Origin: JBHJGU01 sp050331475
GTDB lineage: Bacteria > Pseudomonadota > Alphaproteobacteria > Caulobacterales > Maricaulaceae
DNA: 58,364 nt
Direction: 5' to 3'
Assembly (NCBI GenBank): GCA_050331475.1
Contig: JBHJGU010000007.1
Location: 1 to 58,364 of the forward strand
Under the pieces are notes generated by a model that was not told the origin of the DNA, ran no database searches, and was given only the letters and a program-made list of their open reading frames with translations. This document shows positions 25,523 through 34,108 of the stretch, in pieces (within the stretch, counting starts at the first letter, position 1; each line of letters opens with the position of its first letter). A program made the translations under genes and the position numbers.

Positions 25523-26488
25523 ATGGCGGAAGCGAAATCTCACGCACGGGGGCGGGGCCGGGTTTATGACTCGATCACCGAAACCATTGGCGACACGCCC
25601 TTAGTCGAGATCAAAAAGCTCGCCGAACGGCGCGGCGCGAAAGCCCGGGTGCTCGCCAAGCTCGAATTCTTCAATCCGATCGCCAGCGTCAAAGACCGCA
25701 TCGGCGTGGCCATGATCGACGCGCTGGAGGCCGAAGGTCGGCTGAGCCCGGACACGGTGATTATCGAGCCCACCAGCGGGAACACCGGCATCGGGCTCGC
25801 CTTCGTGGCCGCGGCTCGCGGCTATCGACTGATCCTGTGCATGCCGGAGTCCATGTCCGTTGAGCGGCGGAAAATGCTCGCCCTGATGGGGGCGGAGTTG
25901 GAACTCACCCCCGCCGACGAGGGCATGAAGGGTGCGCTGGCGAGGGCCAATGACTTGCTGGCCAAGCACCCCAACTCGATCATGCCCCAACAATTCGCCA
26001 ATCCGGCCAATCCGAAAATCCATCGCGAGACGACAGCGGAGGAGATTTGGACCGACACTGGCGGCGCGGTGGACGTGTTTCTTTCGGGTGTGGGCACCGG
26101 GGGTACGATCACCGGGGTGAGCCAAGCGCTCAAAGCCCGCAAACCCAGCTTGAAGAGCATTGCCATCGAGCCTGAGGGCAGCCCCGTGCTCTCAGGCGGC
26201 GCGCCAGGCAAGCACAAGATCCAAGGCATTGGCGCGGGCTTCGTGCCCGATATCTTAGACGCTGACCTGATCGACGAAATCATCGCCGGCTCCAACGACG
26301 CCGCATTTGAAACCGCTCGCGCTCTGGCGCGCTTTGAAGGCATTCCCGGGGGCATTTCCTCGGGCGCGGCGATCGACGCGGCGCTACGCGTGGCGGCGCG
26401 CGAGGAGATGGCGGGCCAAACGCTCGTGGTGATCCTGCCCTCGTTTGCCGAACGCTATCTGTCGACCGCGCTGTTCGACGATCTGTAG
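25523..26488 (+). CDS. cysK: Cysteine synthase A
   Basis: A 321-aa PLP enzyme that makes cysteine from O-acetylserine and sulfide. Lys57 in NPIASVKDRIG holds PLP, EPTSGNTGIGLAFVAAARGY near 86-105 binds the substrate carboxylate and GVGTGGTITG near 188-197 the PLP phosphate. The ATG at 25523 is chosen because GGGAGG lies five bases upstream; an ATG at 25475 would add 16 residues. Ten bases before the next gene on the same strand. Confidence 0.93.
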   Translation: MAEAKSHARGRGRVYDSITETIGDTPLVEIKKLAERRGAKARVLAKLEFFNPIASVKDRIGVAMIDALEAEGRLSPDTVIIEPTSGNTGIGLAFVAAARGYRLILCMPESMSVERRKMLALMGAELELTPADEGMKGALARANDLLAKHPNSIMPQQFANPANPKIHRETTAEEIWTDTGGAVDVFLSGVGTGGTITGVSQALKARKPSLKSIAIEPEGSPVLSGGAPGKHKIQGIGAGFVPDILDADLIDEIIAGSNDAAFETARALARFEGIPGGISSGAAIDAALRVAAREEMAGQTLVVILPSFAERYLSTALFDDL

Positions 26489-26497
26489 GAGCGAGAC

Positions 26498-27472
26498 ATG
26501 GGTCTTCTGGTCGACGGTGTTTGGCGCGACCAATGGTATGACACCGGCTCCACCGGCGGTCGGTTTAAGCGCCAAGATGCCAAGTTCCGCAATTGGGTGA
26601 CCGCAGACGGCTCAGCCGGGCCCACGGGCGAGGCGGGATTTAAAGCCGAACCCGGGCGGTATCACCTCTATGTCGCTTACGCGTGCCCTTGGGCGCATCG
26701 GACGCTGATTTATCGCGCGCTCAAAGGCTTGGTGTCCATGATCGATGTGTCGGTGTTTCACTGGTTCATGGGCGAGAACGGTTGGACGTTTCAGGACGGT
26801 CCCGGCGTCGTCCCCGATCCGCTCAATGGCGCGAGCTACGCCTATGACCTCTATGTCGCCGCCAATCCCACCTATTCCGGACGCGCCACCGTGCCGATCC
26901 TGTGGGACAAAGCGCAAGGGACCATCGTGTCCAACGAAAGCGCGGACTTGATCCGCATGTTCAACACCGCCTTTGACGGGGTCGGCGCGGCGCCCGGCGA
27001 TTATTATCCCGAGCCTTTGCGCGCGGAGATCGACACGGTCAATGAGCGCGTCTACCACACGCTCAATAACGGCGTTTACAAATGCGGCTTCGCCACCACC
27101 CAAGCGGCCTATGACGAAGCGGTGGAGCCCTTGTTTGAGACATTGGACTGGTTAGAAGCGCGCCTGGCCAAAACCCGCTATGTGTGTGGCGATCAGGTGA
27201 GCGAGGCGGACTGGCGGTTATTTCCGACCCTGTTCCGCTTCGACCTCGTCTATAATTGCCATTTCAAATGCACCCGGGCGCGGATCAGCGATTATCCCAA
27301 TCTTTGGGGCTATACTCGCGAACTCTATCAATGGCCGGGCGTCAAAGAGACGACGAACATCGCCCATGTGCGCAATCACTATTATCAAAGCCATGAAACG
27401 GTGAACCCGCACCGCATTGTTCCGCTCATGCCAAAAATCGACTTCGACGCGCCCCACGGCCGCGGCGGTTAA
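26498..27472 (+). CDS. Glutathionyl-hydroquinone reductase (Xi-class glutathione transferase)
   Basis: A 324-aa enzyme that reduces glutathionyl-hydroquinones using glutathione. The Xi-class active site CPWAHR is at 63-68 with Cys63 catalytic; the long N-terminal FKRQDAKFRNW and the PLMPKIDF end are also typical, as is WDKAQGTIVSNESADLIRMFN near 134-154. Cytoplasmic. It follows cysK by ten bases and likely shares its message, which would link thiol supply to its use. Stops overlap with the convergent VOC gene by four bases. Confidence 0.88.
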   Translation: MGLLVDGVWRDQWYDTGSTGGRFKRQDAKFRNWVTADGSAGPTGEAGFKAEPGRYHLYVAYACPWAHRTLIYRALKGLVSMIDVSVFHWFMGENGWTFQDGPGVVPDPLNGASYAYDLYVAANPTYSGRATVPILWDKAQGTIVSNESADLIRMFNTAFDGVGAAPGDYYPEPLRAEIDTVNERVYHTLNNGVYKCGFATTQAAYDEAVEPLFETLDWLEARLAKTRYVCGDQVSEADWRLFPTLFRFDLVYNCHFKCTRARISDYPNLWGYTRELYQWPGVKETTNIAHVRNHYYQSHETVNPHRIVPLMPKIDFDAPHGRGG

Positions 27473-27801
27473 TCGCCTGCGGCTTGCTCCACCACCACCA
27501 CCCGACCATTGGGATCGCTGGCGATGAAATAACCGCGCCCGTCGCGCATTTCGCCATGGCTGACCGGTGGCCCGAAGGCGTCGGTGACCGCGGCTTCCGT
27601 CGCAGCGAGATCGTCGACCGCGAGGCTCAGGATTTCGCCTTGGAAGCCTTGCTCATAAAGGGCGACCAAGCTGGGCCCCAGGCGCAGCAAGGCGTAGCCG
27701 GCTCCGGAACCGACGGGCTCCGCGCCCAGGGCCTGATAAAAATCCAAGGCTGTGGCGAGGTTATTGACCGACAGCTTGAGCGCAAATCCCTTAACCGCCA
27801 T
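27469..27801 (-). CDS. VOC-superfamily (glyoxalase-like) protein
   Basis: A 110-aa single-module protein of the vicinal oxygen chelate fold: LKLSVNNLATALDFYQALG at the start and DPNGRVVVVEQ at the end. Such proteins are dioxygenase, isomerase or antibiotic-binding types, or act as binding proteins. Metal ligands of glyoxalase I cannot all be placed. Thirteen bases downstream of the serine hydrolase gene on the same strand. Confidence 0.75.
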   Translation of the reverse strand: MAVKGFALKLSVNNLATALDFYQALGAEPVGSGAGYALLRLGPSLVALYEQGFQGEILSLAVDDLAATEAAVTDAFGPPVSHGEMRDGRGYFIASDPNGRVVVVEQAAGD

Positions 27802-27813
27802 CGATCGCTTCCC

Positions 27814-28941
27814 TCAGCTCGCGTAAAGCGCGGCGATCATCCGCGCCGAGCGTTCATCCCCGATCAAAGCCGGGGTCATCTGATTCATAACATAAGCAAA
27901 GCTTAGCCCGCGCGCTGGATCAGCGAAAGCTAAAGACCCGCCCCAGCCCGCATGACCCAACGTCCCAGGCACTAGGCCAAACACACGCTCTCGGCTATTG
28001 CGGATCAGGCCCGCGCTGAAACTCAGATCAAACGGCAGCACCCGGTTCGGACCGGCGACCCGCTCTCGGGTCAAGGCCTCCAGCGTATCCTCGGCGAGGA
28101 CCCGCGTGTCGCCCAGCCGACCGCCCGTGGCCAAGACACCTAATAACCGCGCCAGGCCTGAGGCGCTGGCGTGGGCGTTGGCGCCGGGGATCTCGGCCGC
28201 GCGCCAGGCGGGACTTCCTAAGCCTTTCGGCGATGACCACGGTTTTAGAAACGCGATCCGGGTCTCTTCGTTGAGCTCGCCCAAGTTCGGCGCGGCGCGG
28301 GGCCGGATCACCTCGGCGCAGCGGTTCTGATCGGTCTCGGCCACGCCGATCTGGATGTCCAGACCGAGTGGACGCACCCAATCCTCCGCCAAAATGACGC
28401 CGAGACTGCGTCCGTCGACCCGGCGCGCCAATTCGCCCGCGATGTGCCCGAACACGATGGGCTGGTAGGCGCAAGCGGTTCCCGGCGCGAACACCACCGG
28501 CTCAGCCGCAATGGCGGTCGCCGCCGCCGGCCTGTCGAGCCAAATTGCGGGGTCGTGGGGTCCGCTCAGCCCGGTGATCCCGGTCTGGTGGGACAGCGCT
28601 TGGGCCACGGTGACGCTTGCCTTGCCGCCCTGGGCGAAGTCGGGCCAATAGCGCGCCACCGGCTGGTCGTAGTCCAAATCCCCCCGCCCGACGAGGCCCG
28701 CCATGACCAGCGCCACCGCCGCTTTGCCCGTGGAGAACACTGGCGTAAGCGTCTGCTGGGTCCAAGGTTGAGTGCGCGCGGCGTCCGCCCAGCCGGCCCA
28801 AACCTCGAGCGCGACCTCGCCGTCTTGGACGACGCACGCGGCCGCCCCGGTTTCCGCGCCCTCCGCAACGTTTCGCGCAAATGCGTCGGCGACCGGCGCA
28901 AACGCGGGCATCCATCGGCCGTGAATCTCAACACCCGTCAT
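27814..28941 (-). CDS. Beta-lactamase-fold serine hydrolase (esterase type)
   Basis: A 375-aa member of the class C beta-lactamase/EstB family. Ser70-Thr-Gly-Lys73 (FSTGKAAV) is the SxxK nucleophile pair, and Tyr in CAYQPIVFGHIAGEL near 157 fits the YxN-like position; GTLGHAGWGGSLAFADP near 330 is the third box. No signal peptide, so a cytoplasmic esterase or amidase is likelier than a resistance enzyme. The ATG at 28941 gives the normal start; the frame is open further upstream but overlaps the next gene. Confidence 0.83.
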   Translation of the reverse strand: MTGVEIHGRWMPAFAPVADAFARNVAEGAETGAAACVVQDGEVALEVWAGWADAARTQPWTQQTLTPVFSTGKAAVALVMAGLVGRGDLDYDQPVARYWPDFAQGGKASVTVAQALSHQTGITGLSGPHDPAIWLDRPAAATAIAAEPVVFAPGTACAYQPIVFGHIAGELARRVDGRSLGVILAEDWVRPLGLDIQIGVAETDQNRCAEVIRPRAAPNLGELNEETRIAFLKPWSSPKGLGSPAWRAAEIPGANAHASASGLARLLGVLATGGRLGDTRVLAEDTLEALTRERVAGPNRVLPFDLSFSAGLIRNSRERVFGLVPGTLGHAGWGGSLAFADPARGLSFAYVMNQMTPALIGDERSARMIAALYAS

Positions 28942-28981
28942 GGCGGCGGACCCTGGCCGGGCCCGGGTCGCCGGGCAAGGC

Positions 28982-29446
28982 TTATTCCTCTGCAGCGGCT
29001 TGGGCGGCTTTAGCCGCTTTAGCGGCTTCCGCCGCAGCCGCTTGGGCCGCGAGCCGGGCGCGAAACCGCGCATTCGCGCGCAACACGGCCTCGCCCTCGC
29101 TTTGACGCAGATAGGCCAGCGCTTCGGCGTGTTGCGGCGCATAGCCGAGCAATTGGCCATAGGCGCGCGCTTTGTCGGTAGAGTTGCGTGCGGCTTGGGC
29201 TGCCGCCTCCAGACGGATGATCTCGCGCGCTCGAAACGCCTCGATCTCCGCGATGGTCGCAGCGAACGGCGCAGGCCCGTGAGCCGCGGCGCCCGCGCGC
29301 AGCGCCTCTAACGCCATCCCGACGTCCCCGGTCTCCAACCGCGAAAGCGCATAGACGACCACCGCATCGGGCTCCAACGGGTGCGCGAGCCCCGAGGTCG
29401 CGCTTCCCAGCGCAAGGGCCAGCGTCGCCGCCCGCAACGGTCTCAT
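28982..29446 (-). CDS. Ala-rich exported protein at the end of the T6SS-linked operon
   Basis: A 154-aa protein with a signal peptide (MRPLRAATLALALGSATSGLA, cleavage about residue 21). The mature part is helical and TPR-like in spacing (about 28-55 and 80-115), then ends in an Ala/Lys low-complexity tail from about 130. No family recognised. Its start overlaps the stop of the polysaccharide deacetylase (ATGA), so it is translationally coupled to it and, through that gene, to ppkA. A periplasmic role near the cell wall is inferred. Confidence 0.65.
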   Translation of the reverse strand: MRPLRAATLALALGSATSGLAHPLEPDAVVVYALSRLETGDVGMALEALRAGAAAHGPAPFAATIAEIEAFRAREIIRLEAAAQAARNSTDKARAYGQLLGYAPQHAEALAYLRQSEGEAVLRANARFRARLAAQAAAAEAAKAAKAAQAAAEE

Positions 29447-30459
29447 GAGCCCGCCGCCTCGCGCACCACGTCCAGGAACTTGGCGAAGTCGTCCAAGGAG
29501 TGATCGCCGAACACCATATCCCGGCGCAACGTCATTGGATCGGCGTAAGGCGGATTGGCGCCGCGCGAGACCGTCACCGCGGTCTTATAGCCGAATTCCG
29601 CCGCGCGCTGAGCCGCGAAAGCGTCCACAGCGCCGTAGGGATACGAAAAGCCGTGGGCGTCAGCGCCCAGCTTCTCCGCGATCATCCGCGCGGGCGCCGC
29701 GAATTCCCGCTCAAGCCGGGCGGCGTGCGCGGCCTCGGTTTCGTCGATTTGACGGGTGAGGTCCCCATGGGTTTTGGAGTGGGCTTGGACGTCGATCAGC
29801 CCGCTTTGGGCCATCTCCGCAATCTCGTCCCAATCCACGGCGGCGGGCGCGCCGATGAAGTCGCTGTAGATGTAAAGCGTTGCGGGGACTTGATAGCGCT
29901 GCAGCACCGGAAAGCCGACCTCATAGACCGATCGAAACCCGTCATCGATGGTGATCACCACCGCGCGACGGGGCAGCGGCGCGCCTTGGGTCAAGGCGTC
30001 GGTTAAGGCCTTCAGGGTGACAACCCGATACCCATGCTCGAGCAAATAGCGGATCTGCGCTTCAAAATCCGCCGCCGCCAATTCGAGCCGGTCCCCGCGA
30101 TAGGGACCCGCGCGGAACCGGTGATAGCAAAGGATCGGCACGGTCTGCAGCCCGTCCGACGTCCGGCCGTTAAACGCCACCGTCTCTGGGTCGGGGATCA
30201 GGACGGGCGCGCCGAGCGTGATCGCCGCGTGCGGCCCCGTGGTCCAATTGTTCGCGTCTTCGATCAGCCAGGCCAAGTCGGCGTCGCCATAATACTCGCT
30301 CGCCAACAGAGCCGGCGTTTCCCCCGCTTCCGCGGCGACCAACGCGGGCGCGACCCGGGGTGCAGGGCGCACGACCAACACGGGCTCAGGCTCGACAGGC
30401 GTCGCGCAGGCCGCCGGCCCGATCAAGACCAAGGACCAGAGCGCGCGCCCGGGCGTCAT
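29443..30459 (-). CDS. Polysaccharide deacetylase lipoprotein with LysM-like segment
   Basis: A 338-aa predicted lipoprotein: lipobox ending at Cys18 (GPAAC). Residues about 50-92 (LLASEYYGDADLAWLIEDANN...VLIPDP) look like a LysM wall-binding module. A NodB-type deacetylase domain follows: ITIDDGF with Asp172/Asp173, HSKTH with His227 and His231 as metal ligands, and FSYPYG. It would remove acetyl groups from peptidoglycan or another envelope glycan. Its start overlaps the ppkA stop (ATGA) and its stop overlaps the next start, so it belongs to the T6SS operon. This is not a usual T6SS component. Confidence 0.83.
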   Translation of the reverse strand: MTPGRALWSLVLIGPAACATPVEPEPVLVVRPAPRVAPALVAAEAGETPALLASEYYGDADLAWLIEDANNWTTGPHAAITLGAPVLIPDPETVAFNGRTSDGLQTVPILCYHRFRAGPYRGDRLELAAADFEAQIRYLLEHGYRVVTLKALTDALTQGAPLPRRAVVITIDDGFRSVYEVGFPVLQRYQVPATLYIYSDFIGAPAAVDWDEIAEMAQSGLIDVQAHSKTHGDLTRQIDETEAAHAARLEREFAAPARMIAEKLGADAHGFSYPYGAVDAFAAQRAAEFGYKTAVTVSRGANPPYADPMTLRRDMVFGDHSLDDFAKFLDVVREAAGS

Positions 30460-31652
30460 TGAGCGCCGTCGTCTCGTTTGTCGGGCCCCGGATCATCCGG
30501 CGCCGGCTCGGCAAACGGGTCGTCGGGATCCGCGGTCGGCGGAGCGGGATCCGTTCCTGACGACGGATCAGGGGGCGGCGAAGCCAATTGCGGCGGCGCA
30601 ATGACGGTGGCGTCTTCGGGGACAGCGTCCAAATCCGTCGGCGGGGCCGCGTCGGTCAAGGTGCCCGTCATGGAGTCGCTGGGCTTTTGATCCATCGGCG
30701 CCGTGCGCGCTTCGCTGGGATCGCGCAAGCCTGCAATTCTACCGGCCAGAGCGTTAAAGGCGTCGAACACGCCCCCCACCTCGTCCCGCCGCCGGTGGGA
30801 GATACGCGCGTCCAGGTCTCCGCCCGCCACGGCGTCCAGCCCCTCACGCAGGGTTCGGATCGGCTTGGACAGCAATCCGATCAAATAATACGCGACCGCA
30901 CCAACAAGCACCGTAATGACCATGGCCGCTAAACCCAGTATGGTGAGCGTGGCGTTGAACGCCGCGCGCGTGGGCGCGGTGTCGATGCCCAATTCCACAA
31001 AGCCTTGGTTTCGGCCCGCATAGCGGATCGGCGCGGTGAACTCCAACGCCTCCTCACCTTCCACGTCGTTCGTGCGCGCGATCTCCACGCCCGCGGTCCC
31101 GGGCAAGGACACTTGATCGATCTCAGGCAATGGCCGCCCGACGAGGCTGGAGTCGCTGGAGACTTTGATGATCCGGTCGGGTCCGGCGACATGGAGATAA
31201 GCAAAGCTTTCCTGGCCCATAATGTCGGCGACCGTCACCTCCACAGTGACCAGATCGCCCACGGTGATCGGCTCGGCGAGTTCGACCGCAATGACCTGGA
31301 CCAGCGAGGCGCCCGCGTCGCGGGTCAACTGACCAATGACTTCGCGTTCCTTTTGGTGCACGCCCCAAACGCCGAGACCGGAGACCAACGCCACCACCGC
31401 GGTCATGACGGCCGTGAGTTGGTAGCGGATCGACAAAGACGGCGCAGCTTTCTCCACACCCTCAACGCCTTCGATCCGGCGCAGCTCGGCTTCGAGCGCT
31501 TTGTGCAGCGCTTGACCGTCGGGGAAGCGCTCGTCAGGCTTCTTCGCCAAGAGTTTTTCGACGATCCGTTGGAGGCCTTGGGGCACGTCCGCGGCGAGTT
31601 CGCGCAGGGGCGGGGGCGGGGTCTGAGTGATGTTCATCATCAGACTGCACAT
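30456..31652 (-). CDS. ppkA: PpkA C-terminal part: end of kinase domain, two membrane helices, sensor loop, HAMP
   Basis: In frame with the upstream kinase fragment and separated from it by a TAG at 31691-31689 plus 12 codons. This part begins with the last kinase helices (ADVPQGLQRIVEKLLAKKPDERFPDG near 20-45). Then come a membrane helix near 75-98, a ~140-residue extracytoplasmic sensor loop, a second helix near 235-258, a HAMP domain near 260-312 and a Pro/Asp-rich tail of about 80 residues. The ATG at 31652 is only the first start after the break; whether it is used is unknown. As one protein ppkA would be 611 residues, a T6SS Ser/Thr kinase with an envelope sensor. Confidence 0.75.
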   Translation of the reverse strand: MCSLMMNITQTPPPPLRELAADVPQGLQRIVEKLLAKKPDERFPDGQALHKALEAELRRIEGVEGVEKAAPSLSIRYQLTAVMTAVVALVSGLGVWGVHQKEREVIGQLTRDAGASLVQVIAVELAEPITVGDLVTVEVTVADIMGQESFAYLHVAGPDRIIKVSSDSSLVGRPLPEIDQVSLPGTAGVEIARTNDVEGEEALEFTAPIRYAGRNQGFVELGIDTAPTRAAFNATLTILGLAAMVITVLVGAVAYYLIGLLSKPIRTLREGLDAVAGGDLDARISHRRRDEVGGVFDAFNALAGRIAGLRDPSEARTAPMDQKPSDSMTGTLTDAAPPTDLDAVPEDATVIAPPQLASPPPDPSSGTDPAPPTADPDDPFAEPAPDDPGPDKRDDGAQ

Positions 31653-31688
31653 GGTGTCCCCACGGAACGGCTTTTCCCCCGACAGCAG

Positions 31689-32291
31689 CTAGTACAAGAT
31701 CACGCCTACGGAGAAGAGGTCCGAGCGCCCGTCCACCGGATGACCCAACACTTGTTCTGGGCTCATGTATTGCGGCGTGCCCAGGATTGACCCGGCGATG
31801 GTCTTTTCCGACGAGGCCGGATCGTCAAACCGCGCAATCCCGAAATCGGCGATCTTCACGGTCTCCTGGTCTTTCAGGACCATAATGTTAGAGGGTTTGA
31901 TGTCGCGATGAACGACGCCGCGCTCATGGGCGTAATGCAGTGCGTCGGCCAGTTGAATGCCGATCTTGACCACTTTGGGTACGGAAAGCTTACCCTGCTC
32001 TGCAATAATTTCATCGAGCGGTTCGCCGTCCACCAGCTCCATGAGGATAAACGGGCGGTCATCAACCTCGCCCACATCGAAAATTGTCACGATATTTCGA
32101 TGGTTGAGCGCCCCCGCCGCTTTGGCTTCGCGCAAAAACCGCGAGACGTACTGCTTGTCTTCCGCATGGACGGGCTTGAGCAGTTTAATCGCCAAGGTCC
32201 GGTGAATATCCGGATCAAACGCCGCCAACACATCGGCCATGGCGCCCGAGCCCAAAGTCTCGCGGATTTCATAGCGACCGATTTTGTCCAT
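31689..32291 (-). CDS. ppkA: PpkA N-terminal kinase fragment, ends at an in-frame amber codon
   Basis: 200 residues of a Hanks-type Ser/Thr kinase. Visible are the Gly loop GSGAMA (14-19), Lys36, catalytic HRDIKPSN (128-135), DFG (149-151), SPE (177-179) and DGRSDLFSVGVILY up to the stop. Related kinases continue Y-x-L-L-x-G-x-x-P-F; here the next codons after TAG encode LLSGEKPF, so TAG replaces one codon, plausibly CAG (Gln). The fragment lacks the last lobe helices and would probably fold poorly alone. In T6SS, PpkA phosphorylates Fha to switch on assembly and PppA reverses it; both partners are in this locus. Confidence 0.82.
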   Translation of the reverse strand: MDKIGRYEIRETLGSGAMADVLAAFDPDIHRTLAIKLLKPVHAEDKQYVSRFLREAKAAGALNHRNIVTIFDVGEVDDRPFILMELVDGEPLDEIIAEQGKLSVPKVVKIGIQLADALHYAHERGVVHRDIKPSNIMVLKDQETVKIADFGIARFDDPASSEKTIAGSILGTPQYMSPEQVLGHPVDGRSDLFSVGVILY

Positions 32292-32320
32292 TACAAAAAA
32301 TCCTCTGCCCGCGCGCGCCC

Positions 32321-33277
32321 CTAGCTGGGAGGGTCGCCGGGCTCAATACGGTTGATGAGCGCCTCAGCTTGACGCAGCCCCCGAGCGGCGAACGGATGCT
32401 CGGGGTTCACCTCGAGGGTTTGGGTCCAAAGCGCTCTAGCCTGCTCCGGCTTTTGCTCGCGCAGCGCTTCGGTGGCCCGGCGATGCAGAACATCCGCAGC
32501 CGGAACCGCCATTTGCACAACCTTATTCGCCGCCCGCGCCGAATTTGGGTCTTTCTCCAACGCAGCACTGTAGGCGCGATAAGCCGACAGCGGGTCATCG
32601 GCGCGCTCCGCCGCTAAGCCCTCGGCCAGTTCGCTGGACACGTCGATCACGGCCAGCACCGGCGTAGGCTCCACCGCCGCGGGCTCCGGCTCAAGTTCCA
32701 CCGGTTCGGGCTCGGCCTCCGGCGGCCGGCCGACCGCGGCGACGTAATCCGCCCGCGCTTGTTCGCCGGTGGGAATGCGCAGTACATCGCCTCGAGCAAT
32801 GCTGTTGGGTGCGGCGAGGTCGTTATACCGCGCCAACAGCGGGAACAGGAACGGGTCGCCGAGCCGATCGCGCGCAATGATGCTCAAGGTTTCGCCGGCG
32901 CCGACGCGATAGGTCTCCGACTGCGGCCCCCAATAGGCGAAAGGGTCGGTTTCCATAATCCACAAGATGCGTTTGGCCAGGCCGCTGTCGGGCTCCACCG
33001 CGAGAAACGCCTGGAGTTCCGCTTTAGCGTGGCACCGATCGCCCTCATCAAGCAGCGTCATCGCGGTGCGAATACGGCGCGCATGGGGAACATCCTCGCG
33101 CGCGAGGCAGACAGGCTCGACCGGCGGCGGCGGCGCCTCGACCAGCACCGGCGCGTCCGCGATCGGAACAGCTTGGGTTCGTGGCGTGGCGGAAATCGGC
33201 GGGACGGTCGCGCAAGCCGCTAAGCCCAGAGAGCCCACACCAAGCGCCAAAACGCCTTTGAAGACTTGGTTACGCAT
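32321..33277 (-). CDS. LysM-domain lipoprotein with TPR-like repeats, in the T6SS locus
   Basis: A 318-aa predicted lipoprotein with lipobox LGLAAC (Cys22). A Pro-rich linker is followed by a helical segment, a LysM peptidoglycan-binding module near 122-168 (YRVGAGETLSIIARDRLGD...LRIP), an acidic Pro/Glu linker near 185-210, and two TPR-like repeats near 222-310. It would hold the T6SS to the cell wall or sense it. The ATG at 33277 is chosen as it gives the signal peptide directly. It lies between pppA and ppkA, so a link with the phosphorylation switch is likely. Confidence 0.8.
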   Translation of the reverse strand: MRNQVFKGVLALGVGSLGLAACATVPPISATPRTQAVPIADAPVLVEAPPPPVEPVCLAREDVPHARRIRTAMTLLDEGDRCHAKAELQAFLAVEPDSGLAKRILWIMETDPFAYWGPQSETYRVGAGETLSIIARDRLGDPFLFPLLARYNDLAAPNSIARGDVLRIPTGEQARADYVAAVGRPPEAEPEPVELEPEPAAVEPTPVLAVIDVSSELAEGLAAERADDPLSAYRAYSAALEKDPNSARAANKVVQMAVPAADVLHRRATEALREQKPEQARALWTQTLEVNPEHPFAARGLRQAEALINRIEPGDPPS

Positions 33278-33358
33278 GGCCTTTCGCCCTCCCCACAACC
33301 GCCTTCGTTTTACGGTCTTCAGCGAGGGAATGAAAGCGTTCTGGGGCTTGAACGCATG

Positions 33359-34108
33359 CTATTCTGTCAGTCCGTCGGGGACCGCATCAACGAGTATCAA
33401 TGTGACGATGTCCCGAGCGCCTCGCGCGAGTGCGGTGTCCATCAAAGTCCGGGCCGCAGCGTCCAAAGGCGCATCCGCGGCGAGATCGACGAGCTCAGGG
33501 TCGCTGATCGGCCCCGTCAGGCCGTCTGAGCACAACAGAAACCGATCCCCGGGCGCGATGGCCCCGCGCGCCTCGTCCAGAGCCAGGTCTGGTTGGAAGC
33601 CTAAGGCGCGCGTGATGACGTTGCGCTGGGGATGGTCGCGCGCCTCCTCGGCGTCGATTTCGCCCAAGGCAATCAAGTCCTGCACCCAGCTATGGTCGCG
33701 GGTCAGCTGGGTGAGGGCGCCGTCGCGGAAGCGATAGGCGCGGCTGTCCCCCGCCCATAGGCAAGCGAAATGATTGCGAAAGGTGATCAGGCACACAATC
33801 GTTGCGCCTAAAGATCGAATATCCGGCGTATCGCGTCCATAAGCGATGATATCGGTGTTGGCTTGCAGAATTTGGGTGCGCACTTGATCAAGATACGCTT
33901 TGCCCGCCGCGGGTTGGCCGATCGCGGCCAGCGCGCTGACCGTCATCCGGCTGGCCACATCGCCAGCGTCGTGGCCGCCCACACCATCCGCGACCGCCCA
34001 TAACCCGATATCGTCGCGTGAGATGAACGCGTCTTCATTGAATTTGCGCACCGTCCCTTGATGGGACAGCGCGGCGGATCGGTAGACCAAAGGCTCGGCC
34101 GCAGTCAC
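33359..34108 (-). CDS. pppA: T6SS PP2C-family protein phosphatase
   Basis: A 249-aa Mg/Mn-dependent Ser/Thr phosphatase: HQGTVRKFNEDAFI near 15-28, LWAVADGVGGHDAGDVAS near 34-51, LWAGDSRAYRFRDG near 115-128, LLCSDGLTGPI near 190-200 and ARDIVTLILV near the end. It removes phosphate from Fha and resets the T6SS. The GTG at 34108 overlaps the tagF stop (GTGA) and is chosen over the long upstream open frame, which runs through tagF. Confidence 0.9.
   Translation of the reverse strand: MTAAEPLVYRSAALSHQGTVRKFNEDAFISRDDIGLWAVADGVGGHDAGDVASRMTVSALAAIGQPAAGKAYLDQVRTQILQANTDIIAYGRDTPDIRSLGATIVCLITFRNHFACLWAGDSRAYRFRDGALTQLTRDHSWVQDLIALGEIDAEEARDHPQRNVITRALGFQPDLALDEARGAIAPGDRFLLCSDGLTGPISDPELVDLAADAPLDAAARTLMDTALARGARDIVTLILVDAVPDGLTE

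Noticed and set aside
28942..28981. GC-rich inverted repeat between the Ala-rich protein gene and the serine hydrolase as a terminator
   Set aside because: The pairing around CCGGGCCCGG is short and ambiguous and no T-tract follows.
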